Assembly: GCA_020832405.1 (NCBI GenBank)
Contig: JAFIET010000006.1
Location: 20,848-84,847 of the forward strand
DNA from: Balneolales bacterium
Lineage (GTDB): Bacteria; Bacteroidota; Rhodothermia; Balneolales; Cyclonatronaceae
Direction: 5' to 3'
DNA: 64,000 nt
Below are positions 1-8,050 of the stretch, piece after piece. The first letter of the stretch is position 1, and every line of letters starts with the position of its first letter. Below the pieces are notes generated by a model. The model did not search any database, was not told the DNA's origin, and was given only the letters and a program-made list of their open reading frames with translations. The translations under genes and the position numbers were made by a program.

Positions 1-556
1 TGGTGTTCACATACAGCGGCATGATGTCGGTTACGTGAATGCCTTCGCGCTCAAGCTCGATATGAAGGGCTTCGGTGAGGCCGCGAACCGCGAATTTGGA
101 GGCCGAATACACGGCAAGGTCAGGCACCCCGTACAGCGCCGAGGCAGAGGACATGCTCAGGATTACCGGCTTGTCTGCTTTTTTAAGCAGCGGCAGCGCG
201 GCATAAACGCCGATCACAATGCCTTCCACATTGATGCGCATGGTGCGGAGCTGCTGTTCGAGGGTCACATCTTTTACAGAACCCATGTACATGATGCCCG
301 CACAGTTAAAGAGCACGTCCATTTTGCCGCCGCTTGCCTTGCCGAAAACTTCGACCGCATTGGCGTAGGAGGCCGGATCGGTTACGTCGAGTTTGGCGTA
401 GCAGCAGTTGTTTTCGCCGGCTTCGGCGGCAACGGCTTTCAGCCCGTCTTCATTAAGGTCGAACAGACCGACAAACCAGCCGCGCCCTGCAAAAAGCAGC
501 GCTGTCTCGCGGCCAATCCCCGAGGCCGCACCGGTGATGAATATGCTTTTTTTCAT
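1..556 (-). CDS. SDR-family NAD(P)-dependent oxidoreductase, partial
   Basis: The first 185 residues of a classical short-chain dehydrogenase/reductase; the C-terminus lies beyond the left edge. The Rossmann glycine motif TGAASGIG is at residues 8-15, an acidic Asp33 ends beta-2 (favouring NAD), NCAG is at 84-87, a Ser cluster is near 135-138 and the catalytic YSASK is at 150-154, so the active-site set is intact. The start is the ATG at 556, which gives the glycine motif its usual position close to the N-terminus. It lies 64 nt downstream of menB on the same strand and may be the last visible gene of that transcript. The substrate cannot be told from sequence; a link to quinone synthesis is only suggested by position. 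Confidence 0.9.
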   Translation of the reverse strand, partial: MKKSIFITGAASGIGRETALLFAGRGWFVGLFDLNEDGLKAVAAEAGENNCCYAKLDVTDPASYANAVEVFGKASGGKMDVLFNCAGIMYMGSVKDVTLEQQLRTMRINVEGIVIGVYAALPLLKKADKPVILSMSSASALYGVPDLAVYSASKFAVRGLTEALHIELEREGIHVTDIMPLYVNT

Positions 557-620
557 GATGGTTGGAATAGGGTGAAGGATACAGTCGAATGATAAAATGG
601 GCGCGGGCCGGGTACTTTTT

Positions 621-1445
621 TCAGATGCGGTATTTGTCGAAATCCGGCTTTCGTTTTTCGAGGAAGGCGTTTTTGCCTTCGCTCGCTTCTTCGGTCATGT
701 AGGCAAGCCGGGTTGTTTCGCCGGCAAACACCTGCTGACCCACAAGGCCGTCATCAATCAGGTTGAAGGCGAATTTGAGCATGCGGATGGCGGTGGGGCT
801 CTTCTCCAGAATTTCTTTGGCCATTTTGATGCCTTCGGCTTCGAGCTCCTCATGCGGCACCACTTTATTGACCATGCCCATTTCGTAGGCTTCCTGCGCG
901 GAGTAGTTCCGGCCGAGGAAGAAAATCTCCCGTGCCCGCTTTTGTCCGACCTGCCGCGCGAGGTAGGCCGAACCGAAACCGGCATCGAAGCTTGCCACAT
1001 TGGCGTCGGTTTGCTTAAAGATGGCGTGCTCACGGCTTGCGAGCGTCATGTCGCAGACCACGTGCAGGCTGTGCCCGCCGCCTACGGCCCAGCCGGGCAC
1101 CAGGCAGATCACGACCTTGCCCATAAACCGGATGATGCGCTGTACATCGAGGATGTTAAGCCGCTGCCGGCCGTCTTCCCCCTGATAGCCTTTGGCCTGC
1201 CGCACCCGCTGATCGCCGCCCGAACAAAAGGAGTACACCCCGTCTTTCGCCGGACCCTCGCCCGTGAGCAGCACAACGCCGACCGAGCGGTCTTCCTGTG
1301 CATCCAGAAAGGCATCTTCGAGTTCAAAGACGGTTTTTGGCCGGAAGGCATTGCGCACATCCGGCCGGTTAAAGGCTATCCGCGCGATGCCTTCAGCTTT
1401 TTTGTAGGTGATATCCTCGTAGGTTTTGGCAGTAATCCAGTTCAT
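621..1445 (-). CDS. menB: 1,4-dihydroxy-2-naphthoyl-CoA synthase
   Basis: A 274-residue crotonase-fold enzyme that closes the second ring of menaquinone by Dieckmann condensation of o-succinylbenzoyl-CoA. The oxyanion/CoA segment SGGD is at 75-78, VGGGHSLH at 121-128, QTDANVASFDAG at 145-156 and the C-terminal FLEKRKPDF at 261-269. Length matches the family. Residue 147 is Asp where the E. coli-type enzyme has Gly; in the family that Asp supplies the side-chain carboxylate in bicarbonate-independent (type II) MenB. The gene follows menH after a 122-nt gap that contains a perfect inverted repeat, so it may be separately controlled. Identification is secure. Confidence 0.96.
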   Translation of the reverse strand: MNWITAKTYEDITYKKAEGIARIAFNRPDVRNAFRPKTVFELEDAFLDAQEDRSVGVVLLTGEGPAKDGVYSFCSGGDQRVRQAKGYQGEDGRQRLNILDVQRIIRFMGKVVICLVPGWAVGGGHSLHVVCDMTLASREHAIFKQTDANVASFDAGFGSAYLARQVGQKRAREIFFLGRNYSAQEAYEMGMVNKVVPHEELEAEGIKMAKEILEKSPTAIRMLKFAFNLIDDGLVGQQVFAGETTRLAYMTEEASEGKNAFLEKRKPDFDKYRI

Positions 1446-1471
1446 GGAATTTGAATTTGATTTGATGGTGT

Positions 1472-1492
1472 CAGGATAACACTGTTATCCTG
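1472..1492. promoter_or_regulatory. perfect inverted repeat between menH and menB
   Basis: Two 9-base arms, CAGGATAAC and GTTATCCTG, are separated by ACT. The repeat lies 27 nt upstream of the menB start inside the only sizeable gap of the men cluster. There is no T-tract after it on either strand, so it does not look like an intrinsic terminator. A dimeric-regulator operator or an mRNA stem in the menB leader are both possible. Confidence 0.4.
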
Positions 1493-1567
1493 TGTTGATA
1501 TTACAGGAATAAGCCCTGATTTGCAATTTAAAAACAGCCGGCCTGCAAACAAGCAGCTGATGTACGC

Positions 1568-2416
1568 TCATTTTTGTGCCGCAATTTCGCTTAGCAGCCT
1601 GCACAGCAGTGTTGGGTTTTCCAGATGGACCCGGTGTCCGCAGTCAGGGATGGTGAGGTGCCGCTTTTGGCTGCTGCCAAAGAGCGGCAGCAGTTCGCGT
1701 GCAATTTCGGAAAATTTGGAGTCGCAGGCCCCGGTAAGCAGGGTAACGGGCGCCGAAATCAGGCCAAGCTTGCCGTGCAGCGGGGGCATGCTGCCGGTGC
1801 CAAACGCGCGCAGGGAAGCCGCAAGCTGTACCGGATCCTGCGCCCGGCGGATGTCCCTCATTTTTTTGTTTATTTCGGGGGATGGCTCCGTGCTGCTTTC
1901 GAACACCGGAAGCGTATCCCAGTTTTGGTCAAAGCCTTCGAAATCGGTCAGGATTTTTTGGGCGAGCGCACGGTCCTGTTCGCGGCGCTGCCGGCGCTCT
2001 GATGCGCTGCGGAGTCCGGCTGTGCCGCTCTCCAGTACCAGGTGTTGCAGGCTGAACCCGGTTTCCGGCTGCTCCGCCAGCGATACGGCAAGCTGCAGGG
2101 CCAGCCGGGCGCCCATGCTGTAGCCGTACACCACCAGCGGACCTTCAACCTGTTCACGCAAAAGCTGCCGCAGGTCGAGAACCTGCTTCTTAGTTGCGTA
2201 GCGGGCCGTCGGGTCAGCGGCCCTGCTAAGGCTCCCGCCATGACCGGTGAGATCGGGACACATCACCCTTGAAAACCCTTCAAGCTGCGACAGCAGGTGA
2301 GCGAAACTTTGGTGCGACCCGGCAAAGCCGTGCAGCATAAGCAGGGCAGGGCCGGCGCCCTTGCTTTCGGTTGTATGAACCCTGTAGGTGAGGCCTTCCC
2401 GGGTGAATTCAGTCAT
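1568..2416 (-). CDS. menH: alpha/beta-hydrolase, probable SHCHC synthase MenH
   Basis: A 282-residue alpha/beta-hydrolase. In menaquinone synthesis MenH eliminates pyruvate from the MenD product to give SHCHC. The oxyanion-hole HGFAGS is at 29-34, the nucleophile elbow GYSMG at 98-102 (Ser100), the likely acid is Asp232 (GACDS) and the base His261 (DCGHRVHLE). This is a complete Ser-Asp-His triad with family-like length. Its ATG shares one base with the menD stop codon (TGATG), implying translational coupling, and this context is what supports MenH over a generic hydrolase. The hydrolase family is diverse, so the exact substrate rests partly on neighbourhood. Confidence 0.87.
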   Translation of the reverse strand: MTEFTREGLTYRVHTTESKGAGPALLMLHGFAGSHQSFAHLLSQLEGFSRVMCPDLTGHGGSLSRAADPTARYATKKQVLDLRQLLREQVEGPLVVYGYSMGARLALQLAVSLAEQPETGFSLQHLVLESGTAGLRSASERRQRREQDRALAQKILTDFEGFDQNWDTLPVFESSTEPSPEINKKMRDIRRAQDPVQLAASLRAFGTGSMPPLHGKLGLISAPVTLLTGACDSKFSEIARELLPLFGSSQKRHLTIPDCGHRVHLENPTLLCRLLSEIAAQK

Positions 2417-4272
2417 CAGCGGGGATTATCGGCCTGCCAGAGGGCACGGCGCTCTTTCATGCTTTGGGTGGTGTCGGTCACGGCTTCGATTACGAGCACG
2501 GCAGCGGCCGATTCCTGAGCCTGCGCAAGCGCATCGCTAAATTCGGGCCGCGAGGCTGCCTTCAGGTGGCTGATGCCGTGTGCCCGGCACAGCAGGCTCA
2601 AATCAACCTGTTGCGGGGTTTCGAAGTAGGTTTCGTACACCCCGGCATGAGCGCTTACGGGGAGCATTCGGAAGATGGTGCCGCCGCTGTTGTTGAGCAC
2701 GATGATGCGCAAAGGCGCGCCGTGGTGCCGCGAGAGCTGCAGGAGGGCATTGGTGTCGTGCAGGAAAGACAACTCGCCAAGGAGCAGCCACACGGGCGTG
2801 TTGCTGCCGGTGCAGATGCCGGCCGCGGTTGAAGTGATGCCGTCGATACCGCTCGCACCCCGGTTGTGGTGCACGGCAGCAAAAGGCAGTGGCATATCGT
2901 TGAACAGGTCGAGATCGCGCACCGAAAAGGAGTTCGAAATAAAGAGCTGAGCTGCACTGAAGTGAGCAGGGTGCTCACGCGCAAAACCCAGAAAGCTCCG
3001 GAAAACCTGTCCGTCGCTGAGTGTGGTATTGGGTTCTGAACCGGAATTCAGCGCGTTAAGCTGTTTGCCAAATGCCGATTCGTGTGATTGCCAAAGGCTG
3101 CGCCATTCGTCGTGTTTCTGCTGTACGTCGTCGGCAGCGAGCCCCGCAGCAAAGCTTTCTGATGATGCGGTGAGGGTGCTGAACGGATAAAACTGCACGA
3201 AGCGGGTATGGATTTTGAGCGGATCGGGCACCTGCTCGGTGCTGCTGAGGCACCATTGCACCACGTAGGCGTGTGCCTTCAGGAAATCGTTGAGCGCCCG
3301 GCTTACCGGCGGAAATCCCACCCGCAGAATAAAATCGGGTTTCAGCTCCTGAACGATTTTTTTGTTTCGGAGGAAGCTTTCATAGCCGTAAACCGTGCTC
3401 CGGGGCGTTTCGGTATCGGTCTGCTGCACGGATGCAGTGCCTTCGATCAGGTGCGGGATGCGGCTCTGGCTCATCGTGAGCTCGAGCAGCCTCCGCTCTG
3501 CCACCGAAGCCGCACCAAGCGGACCGCAGATGATCAGCGGCCGGTCGGCATCTTCAAGCAGCCAGAAAAGCTTCTCGAGCATGGCATCGTTGTCCTCGTC
3601 AGCGGGGATTTCTGCCAGTGGCGGGAGTTCCTCTTCAAGCCGCTGACGGGTTTCGGTGCACCACTGCATCAGCCCGGGGATGCGGTCTGCCTTTGGCTCA
3701 AGCGGTTTGCTGAAACCTGCATTAAGGTGTGCTGGGCCGCCTTCCGTTCGGGAGGCTTCGAAAAGAGTGCGGGCAAGCTCCGCGGTTTTGAGCCCGGAAG
3801 CGTCGGCTTCTATCAGGGCTTCCGATTCGCGGAAAAGCACCGCATAATCGCCGTAAAGGTTGGTTTGGTTGATGGTCTGCGGAGCCAGCACGCCATGAAG
3901 ACCAAAGGGCCGGTCGGCCGAGAGTACGAGCAGGGGGGTGGAGGTCATCCGGGCTTCGATAACCGCGGGGAAGTAATTCGCAGCGGCCGTGCCGGATGTA
4001 CAGATCAGCGCTACGGGCAGGCCGGTAGATTTGCCGATGCCGAGCGCAAAGAAAGCGGCGCTGCGTTCATCCAGGATGATGTGGGCGGAAAGCCGGCCCT
4101 GCTGCTGCAGCATGGCTGCGGCAAGCGTGAGCGGGGTGGAGCGGGAACCGGGCGAGATAACAACGTGAGAGAGTCCGAGGGCTGCAAATTCTGAGAGCAG
4201 CCGGTATCCGAAAGTAAAATTGAGTTCGCCGGTTCCCACAGGCATGTGGGGGTCAGTGCCGGTGTCAGGCAT
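2416..4272 (-). CDS. menD: SEPHCHC synthase (2-oxoglutarate decarboxylase), MenD
   Basis: A 618-residue thiamine-diphosphate enzyme that adds the succinic semialdehyde unit of 2-oxoglutarate to isochorismate. The N-terminal Pyr-type domain shows SPGSR at 40-44, ILDERSAAFFALG at 66-78, TSGTA at 92-96 and LSADRP at 117-122. The C-terminal PP-type domain contains HHNRGASGIDG followed by a GIC-type glycine run and a LGELSFLHD segment. Length is slightly above the usual 550-600. Its start overlaps the end of menF by 8 nt and its stop shares one base with the menH start, so menF-menD-menH is one tightly packed transcript. Confidence 0.96.
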   Translation of the reverse strand: MPDTGTDPHMPVGTGELNFTFGYRLLSEFAALGLSHVVISPGSRSTPLTLAAAMLQQQGRLSAHIILDERSAAFFALGIGKSTGLPVALICTSGTAAANYFPAVIEARMTSTPLLVLSADRPFGLHGVLAPQTINQTNLYGDYAVLFRESEALIEADASGLKTAELARTLFEASRTEGGPAHLNAGFSKPLEPKADRIPGLMQWCTETRQRLEEELPPLAEIPADEDNDAMLEKLFWLLEDADRPLIICGPLGAASVAERRLLELTMSQSRIPHLIEGTASVQQTDTETPRSTVYGYESFLRNKKIVQELKPDFILRVGFPPVSRALNDFLKAHAYVVQWCLSSTEQVPDPLKIHTRFVQFYPFSTLTASSESFAAGLAADDVQQKHDEWRSLWQSHESAFGKQLNALNSGSEPNTTLSDGQVFRSFLGFAREHPAHFSAAQLFISNSFSVRDLDLFNDMPLPFAAVHHNRGASGIDGITSTAAGICTGSNTPVWLLLGELSFLHDTNALLQLSRHHGAPLRIIVLNNSGGTIFRMLPVSAHAGVYETYFETPQQVDLSLLCRAHGISHLKAASRPEFSDALAQAQESAAAVLVIEAVTDTTQSMKERRALWQADNPR

Positions 4273-5779
4273 GGTTGATGGCAGTTAACATGGGGATGAG
4301 TTTCAGCTTGGTCTCTTCCCACTCTGCTACCGGATCAGAATCCTGTACGATGCCGCAGCCGGCATAAAACAGCGCCTCGTGCTCGGTAATAAGGCCGCTT
4401 CTGATGGCGACTACAAATTCGCCGCGCCCTTTACTGTTGAGCCAGCCAACAGGGGCAGCATACCAGCCCCTCTCGTAAAGCTCATATTCGGGGATTAAAC
4501 CGAGCGCTTTGCGTGAGGGCACCCCGCCAACAGCGGGTGTGGGATGCAGGCTCCTGAGAATTACAAAAGGATCGTATTTGTTATTGGTCCAGGCGGAAAT
4601 GGGAGTATAGAGATGCTGAACGTTGGTGAATTTTTTTATCCCGGGTTGAGCGGGATGGTTTACTTCATCACAAAAGTTACGCAGTTTTTCGCGTATGTCC
4701 TCAACAACAAGGCGGTGCTCTTCAAGATCTTTGGCACTGCTGAGCAGTTTCTTTTCCATAATGGCATCCTCTGTGGCGGTTTTGCCTCGGGAGATGCTTC
4801 CTGCAAGTCCCTCAGTAAGGATGTAGTTCGAGCGGATGGAGAGCAGGCGCTCGGGGGTGCTGCCCACAAAAGCCGTTTTGCCCTCGGGCCGCATCATAAA
4901 AGTATAGCAGGAGGGGTACTCATTGCGAAGCTGATTCAGGATGCGGGTTGGCTGCTGCCGGCCGCAAAGCCTGACCCTCAGCATGCGGGAAAGCACAATT
5001 TTGGTTAAGGCACCAAGCTCGATAAGCTTTTTGGCTGCACTGATATTTTCGATCCATTTACCGAGCGATTCCGGCTCTTCAATTACCTCGGCGTATTCGT
5101 GAGCCGGCGCGGGTTCTTCATGCAGGGCCGCAGAGGTTGATTTTAGCAGCTGCGTTGCCATACGGTCGATGGTAGCCCGTACACTGTCAGCCAGTTTCTC
5201 AGCGCTGATGTTTTTCGGTACTTCTTTGTTCACGGTGAGCAGGCAGAGTTCGCCGTCCCGAACAAATGACCATTCCGGTACAAAAAAATCAGATGCGTTG
5301 AAATTTTTCCAGGCTTCAGCATCCTGACGGTCGAAAAATGAAAATCCACCTAAAAAATGTACGCCTGCCAGGCTGTGCCGGAAGGCGCTGTATTCAACAA
5401 TATCTTCGCAGGCTTTTTTTATGGCCTCGGAGGTTGCAGTAAAACGATCGCTCGATTTGCCGTTGCGGCCGGCTGCGGCACACTGACCCGGGCAGCTGAT
5501 TTTGCGGATAGCTCTCCCGGCTGAAATACCCAGCCGTTCATCAGGATGTTCCCAGTAGTACTGAAACTGATCAGACTCAGCAAGTATTTCCAATACTGCC
5601 AGGGGATCGATATTTTCGAAAGGTACGGTAACAGAGAAAATAACCGGCTGATCTGCAACCGGTGTAACGGATACGGCTTCTTGTGCACATTCCAAATACC
5701 CCTGCTTTTCCAGGCTATCGATAACGGATTTCAGTCCGGATGTATGTATCTGTTTTTCAGAAGGTTCAGTTCGGATCAT
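4265..5779 (-). CDS. menF: isochorismate synthase
   Basis: A 504-residue chorismate-binding enzyme converting chorismate to isochorismate, the committed step to menaquinone. The C-terminal half carries the family blocks GSTPERLLSI, the EGLAGSISRG stretch, HPTPAVGGVPS and the terminal YAGCGIVQDSDPVAEWEET with the Mg-binding glutamates. The N-terminal half is more variable, as usual. It is the first gene of the men run, and about 500 bases upstream are free of genes. A siderophore-type isochorismate synthase would look similar, but direct overlap with menD settles the role. Confidence 0.94.
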   Translation of the reverse strand: MIRTEPSEKQIHTSGLKSVIDSLEKQGYLECAQEAVSVTPVADQPVIFSVTVPFENIDPLAVLEILAESDQFQYYWEHPDERLGISAGRAIRKISCPGQCAAAGRNGKSSDRFTATSEAIKKACEDIVEYSAFRHSLAGVHFLGGFSFFDRQDAEAWKNFNASDFFVPEWSFVRDGELCLLTVNKEVPKNISAEKLADSVRATIDRMATQLLKSTSAALHEEPAPAHEYAEVIEEPESLGKWIENISAAKKLIELGALTKIVLSRMLRVRLCGRQQPTRILNQLRNEYPSCYTFMMRPEGKTAFVGSTPERLLSIRSNYILTEGLAGSISRGKTATEDAIMEKKLLSSAKDLEEHRLVVEDIREKLRNFCDEVNHPAQPGIKKFTNVQHLYTPISAWTNNKYDPFVILRSLHPTPAVGGVPSRKALGLIPEYELYERGWYAAPVGWLNSKGRGEFVVAIRSGLITEHEALFYAGCGIVQDSDPVAEWEETKLKLIPMLTAINHA

Positions 5780-6279
5780 TCAATTTGTATGAGGAGGCTC
5801 TTTTTGCTGCCTTTGTTGAATTTGCTAAAAAAAGAATGCTATGTGTTTAATTGATAGTTCGCTCAGCTGAATTTTTGCGCGAAAGCTAATAACCAAACCA
5901 ATTTGTGGCATTATATCAATTACACAAGGAAGCGATATCAATATAAAGTTGTCTGAACACCGAAGCGCCCTGAATAATTTGGTTTCAGAAAATATTGAAA
6001 TAATTGTAATTAAGGAAAATTCGCAGAAAATTTATCCGAAGTATGTGTTAGAAATGCGGCATATAAAGTATTTAAACCGGTTTTTGAGAGTTCAGGTGCT
6101 AAGTTTTCGCGATCCTTCTGTAAGAACCAGGCAGGGATGAGCCGGGCAGGGTTGAACTAACTGTTTGTATTCTATAGTCTTGTATAAAAAGCGCTTTTTT
6201 GAATCAAAATAGTGGATATTTACCCCAATGTTAGCTTAAATTCGCACTACATTAAATTATTAATCAACTTACAGACCGC
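5780..6279. other. 500-base intergenic region, divergent promoters presumed
   Basis: This A+T-richer gap separates the divergent menF (minus) and GNAT (plus) genes, so promoters for both should lie here. I see no convincing Bacteroidota-type TAnnTTTG element, no strong hairpin with a T-tract, and no RNA gene. A 63-codon open frame from 5949 to 6140 would need a TTG start and resembles nothing I recognise; I do not call it. Confidence 0.5.
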
Positions 6280-6828
6280 ATGATAACAATTCGCCCGGTG
6301 GATATGGATAACATCAAAACCCATCACGCCTGGAACAACGACCCTGAACTTAACTACTTTGATTCCGATTTTCCGCTTGACATGGAACCAATTTCTTCGT
6401 TCAGGCAGCGCATGCAGGAAATGCTGAATGACCCAAACAGCGGTATTCTCATTCTGGAAATTCACCATGAAGCAGATCAGAAGCTGATTGGAATTGTTGA
6501 TATTCACGGTATCGACCCAATTAATAAACGTTGTATTATTGAGTGCACCATAGCAGACCGCTCCTATCAAAATCAGGGGTATGGAACTGCTGCTTTTCGG
6601 GATGCGGTCCGTTTTAGCTTCGAAGAGCTGGGTATGAACAAGGTGATGTCAGCAGCTTTTGATTTTAATGAAAAGTGGATTCGTATCCTCAAGAATCATG
6701 GCTTCACTCTTGAAGGTACCCTGCGCGAGCATGCCCTCAAAAATAATGAATATGCCGACAAACTCATTTTTAGTATTCTGAAGTCGGAGTTTGTTGATTC
6801 AGAGCATTTTCAGATGTCCGTTTCATAG
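6280..6828 (+). CDS. GNAT family N-acetyltransferase
   Basis: A 182-residue GNAT protein of the RimJ/SpeG-like type, moving an acetyl group from acetyl-CoA to an amine. The acetyl-CoA pyrophosphate loop (motif A) appears as RSYQNQGYGTAAFRD near residues 98-112. Later FDFNEKWIRILKNHGFTLEGTLR is the typical motif-B stretch in which the loop Asn and a downstream Gly-Phe precede the final strands. No signal peptide, so cytoplasmic. It stands alone between the men genes and a lipoprotein gene 57 nt downstream. The acceptor (protein N-terminus, polyamine or drug) cannot be decided. Confidence 0.88.
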   Translation: MITIRPVDMDNIKTHHAWNNDPELNYFDSDFPLDMEPISSFRQRMQEMLNDPNSGILILEIHHEADQKLIGIVDIHGIDPINKRCIIECTIADRSYQNQGYGTAAFRDAVRFSFEELGMNKVMSAAFDFNEKWIRILKNHGFTLEGTLREHALKNNEYADKLIFSILKSEFVDSEHFQMSVS

Positions 6829-6885
6829 CTTAAGTTAGGAGGGTGCGGGTCAGGTATCTGAACACATCATCCTAAAACTTAAATT

Positions 6886-7350
6886 ATGAAAATACTCCTG
6901 CCGATTGCCATAATGCTACTGTGCATATTTTCTGGATGCGCAGAAACCTCAGTACAGGAAACGCTACTCTCGGAGGAAGAAGCCCGGACTGAAATTCTTC
7001 AAAAGCTCGATCGTTTCATGGAGGGTGCTTCTCGGGGAGATGCTGAGATTCACGGCTCGTTTTGGCATGAAGAGCTGGTTTATACCTCTTCTTCGGGAGC
7101 AAGATTCGGAAAGGCAGCTTTGATGGCCGGGCTTCAGCCCCTTCCTGCTGATACACCGGCTGAAGTGCGCTATCATGCTGAAAATCCGAACCTCCGTTTT
7201 TACGCAGGCACAGCACTGCTTGATTTTACGCTGGTAGCTGTTGAAGGAGAATCTGAAACCCGCTTTCTGAACAGCGGCGTATTGATTATGTCAGAAGGTA
7301 GCTGGCAGGTTGTAAACTGGCAGGCAACCCGTGCCGGCATTGATAACTGA
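6886..7350 (+). CDS. lipoprotein with NTF2-like (DUF4440/SnoaL-type) domain
   Basis: A 154-residue protein with a lipoprotein signal: hydrophobic residues 1-17 ending in the lipobox-like FSGC, so the mature protein should be anchored through the Cys. The rest fits a DUF4440/NTF2-like cone fold: a first helix with ILQKLDRFMEGASRGDAE, then FWHEELVYTSSSGARFGKAAL, and strands ending RFLNSGVLIMSEGSWQVVNWQATR. Such domains bind small ligands or form scaffolds, and no catalytic function can be assigned. It ends just before a strong bidirectional terminator. Family assignment is by pattern, not by alignment. Confidence 0.75.
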   Translation: MKILLPIAIMLLCIFSGCAETSVQETLLSEEEARTEILQKLDRFMEGASRGDAEIHGSFWHEELVYTSSSGARFGKAALMAGLQPLPADTPAEVRYHAENPNLRFYAGTALLDFTLVAVEGESETRFLNSGVLIMSEGSWQVVNWQATRAGIDN

Positions 7351-7420
7351 GCTTCTTTTCAGTTTGTTTTGCGAAATCAGGCAGCTGATGCTGTTTTCTG
7401 CCGCTGACTGTTTTTAAATT

Positions 7421-7467
7421 AAAAAAGCCCGGCCCGGAGGTGAACTCCAGACCGGGCTTTCTTTTTT
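7421..7467. terminator. bidirectional intrinsic terminator
   Basis: Arms AAAGCCCGG and CCGGGCTTT are flanked by A6 on the left and a T-rich run on the right. It lies between the convergent NTF2-like lipoprotein gene and the DUF3299 gene and can stop transcription from both sides. Confidence 0.85.
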
Positions 7468-7490
7468 GGAAAAATCCTAAACGGCGAAGT

Positions 7491-8030
7491 TTACAGATCG
7501 CCGTAAAAATGGAAGTTATCAGGAAGTCCTTCGAGTTCAGCATCGGAAGCACTGCTTGAGGAAACCCGAGCATTGCTGATGGTGTAAACGCTCACGAGAA
7601 AACCTTCCACGTAAACTTCGTCTATCTTAAGTGTACCTGTAACGCGGAGGGGGTCGAAGGTATAAGTTGCTAATGGTCTGGTAGTTTCGATCATCAGTGT
7701 TTCATTGGCTTGAGGCGGCGGCACGTGCATGCAACCCATAAACGGAGCCTGAAGCAGAATAAACTGCGTGATGTTTTCGATACGGTCGAAAGGCACCATA
7801 TAGCCCACTACGCTGATTTCCTGCCCGTTCAGCGCTTTGAGGTCTTCGGGTACCGCTGCATTTTGCCGGTGAATCTGGTAGCGTCTGAAATCGCTGAACA
7901 TGATGCGGGGTGCTTCTGATGAAGCCTCAGAAAGGCCCGCCTCACCAACGGCAGCTGAAGTTATCGTGGGTGCTGCGCCAAATACAGAAAGCGTGAAAAG
8001 GACGATGAACAAGCCTGATACAGTCTTCAT
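7491..8030 (-). CDS. DUF3299 secreted protein
   Basis: A 179-residue protein with a cleavable-looking signal peptide (about residues 1-27, with an alanine-rich end). The hallmark of DUF3299 is present: VVGYMVPFD near 74-82, then QFILLQ and GCMHVPPPQAN at 99-109, where Cys100 and His102 could bind metal. The family is described mainly as periplasmic proteins encoded beside MacB/LolE-type ABC transporters, often in zinc-linked clusters, and the layout here matches: the permease gene ends only 20 nt upstream. Molecular function is unknown; a metal-handling or permease-partner role is inference. Confidence 0.82.
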   Translation of the reverse strand: MKTVSGLFIVLFTLSVFGAAPTITSAAVGEAGLSEASSEAPRIMFSDFRRYQIHRQNAAVPEDLKALNGQEISVVGYMVPFDRIENITQFILLQAPFMGCMHVPPPQANETLMIETTRPLATYTFDPLRVTGTLKIDEVYVEGFLVSVYTISNARVSSSSASDAELEGLPDNFHFYGDL

Positions 8031-8050
8031 AGTTTCAAAAAGTTGAGGGG

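Noticed and set aside
35..1454. Plus-strand open frames of 185 and 285 residues
   Set aside because: They lie opposite the SDR and menB genes, whose minus-strand proteins have complete family motifs. The plus-strand products resemble nothing and arise from codon bias.
3208..4194. Plus-strand 328-residue frame
   Set aside because: Antisense shadow of menD, which is complete on the minus strand.
5949..6140. 63-codon plus-strand frame in the menF-GNAT gap
   Set aside because: Needs a TTG start, has no recognisable domain, no clear ribosome-binding site and no terminator.
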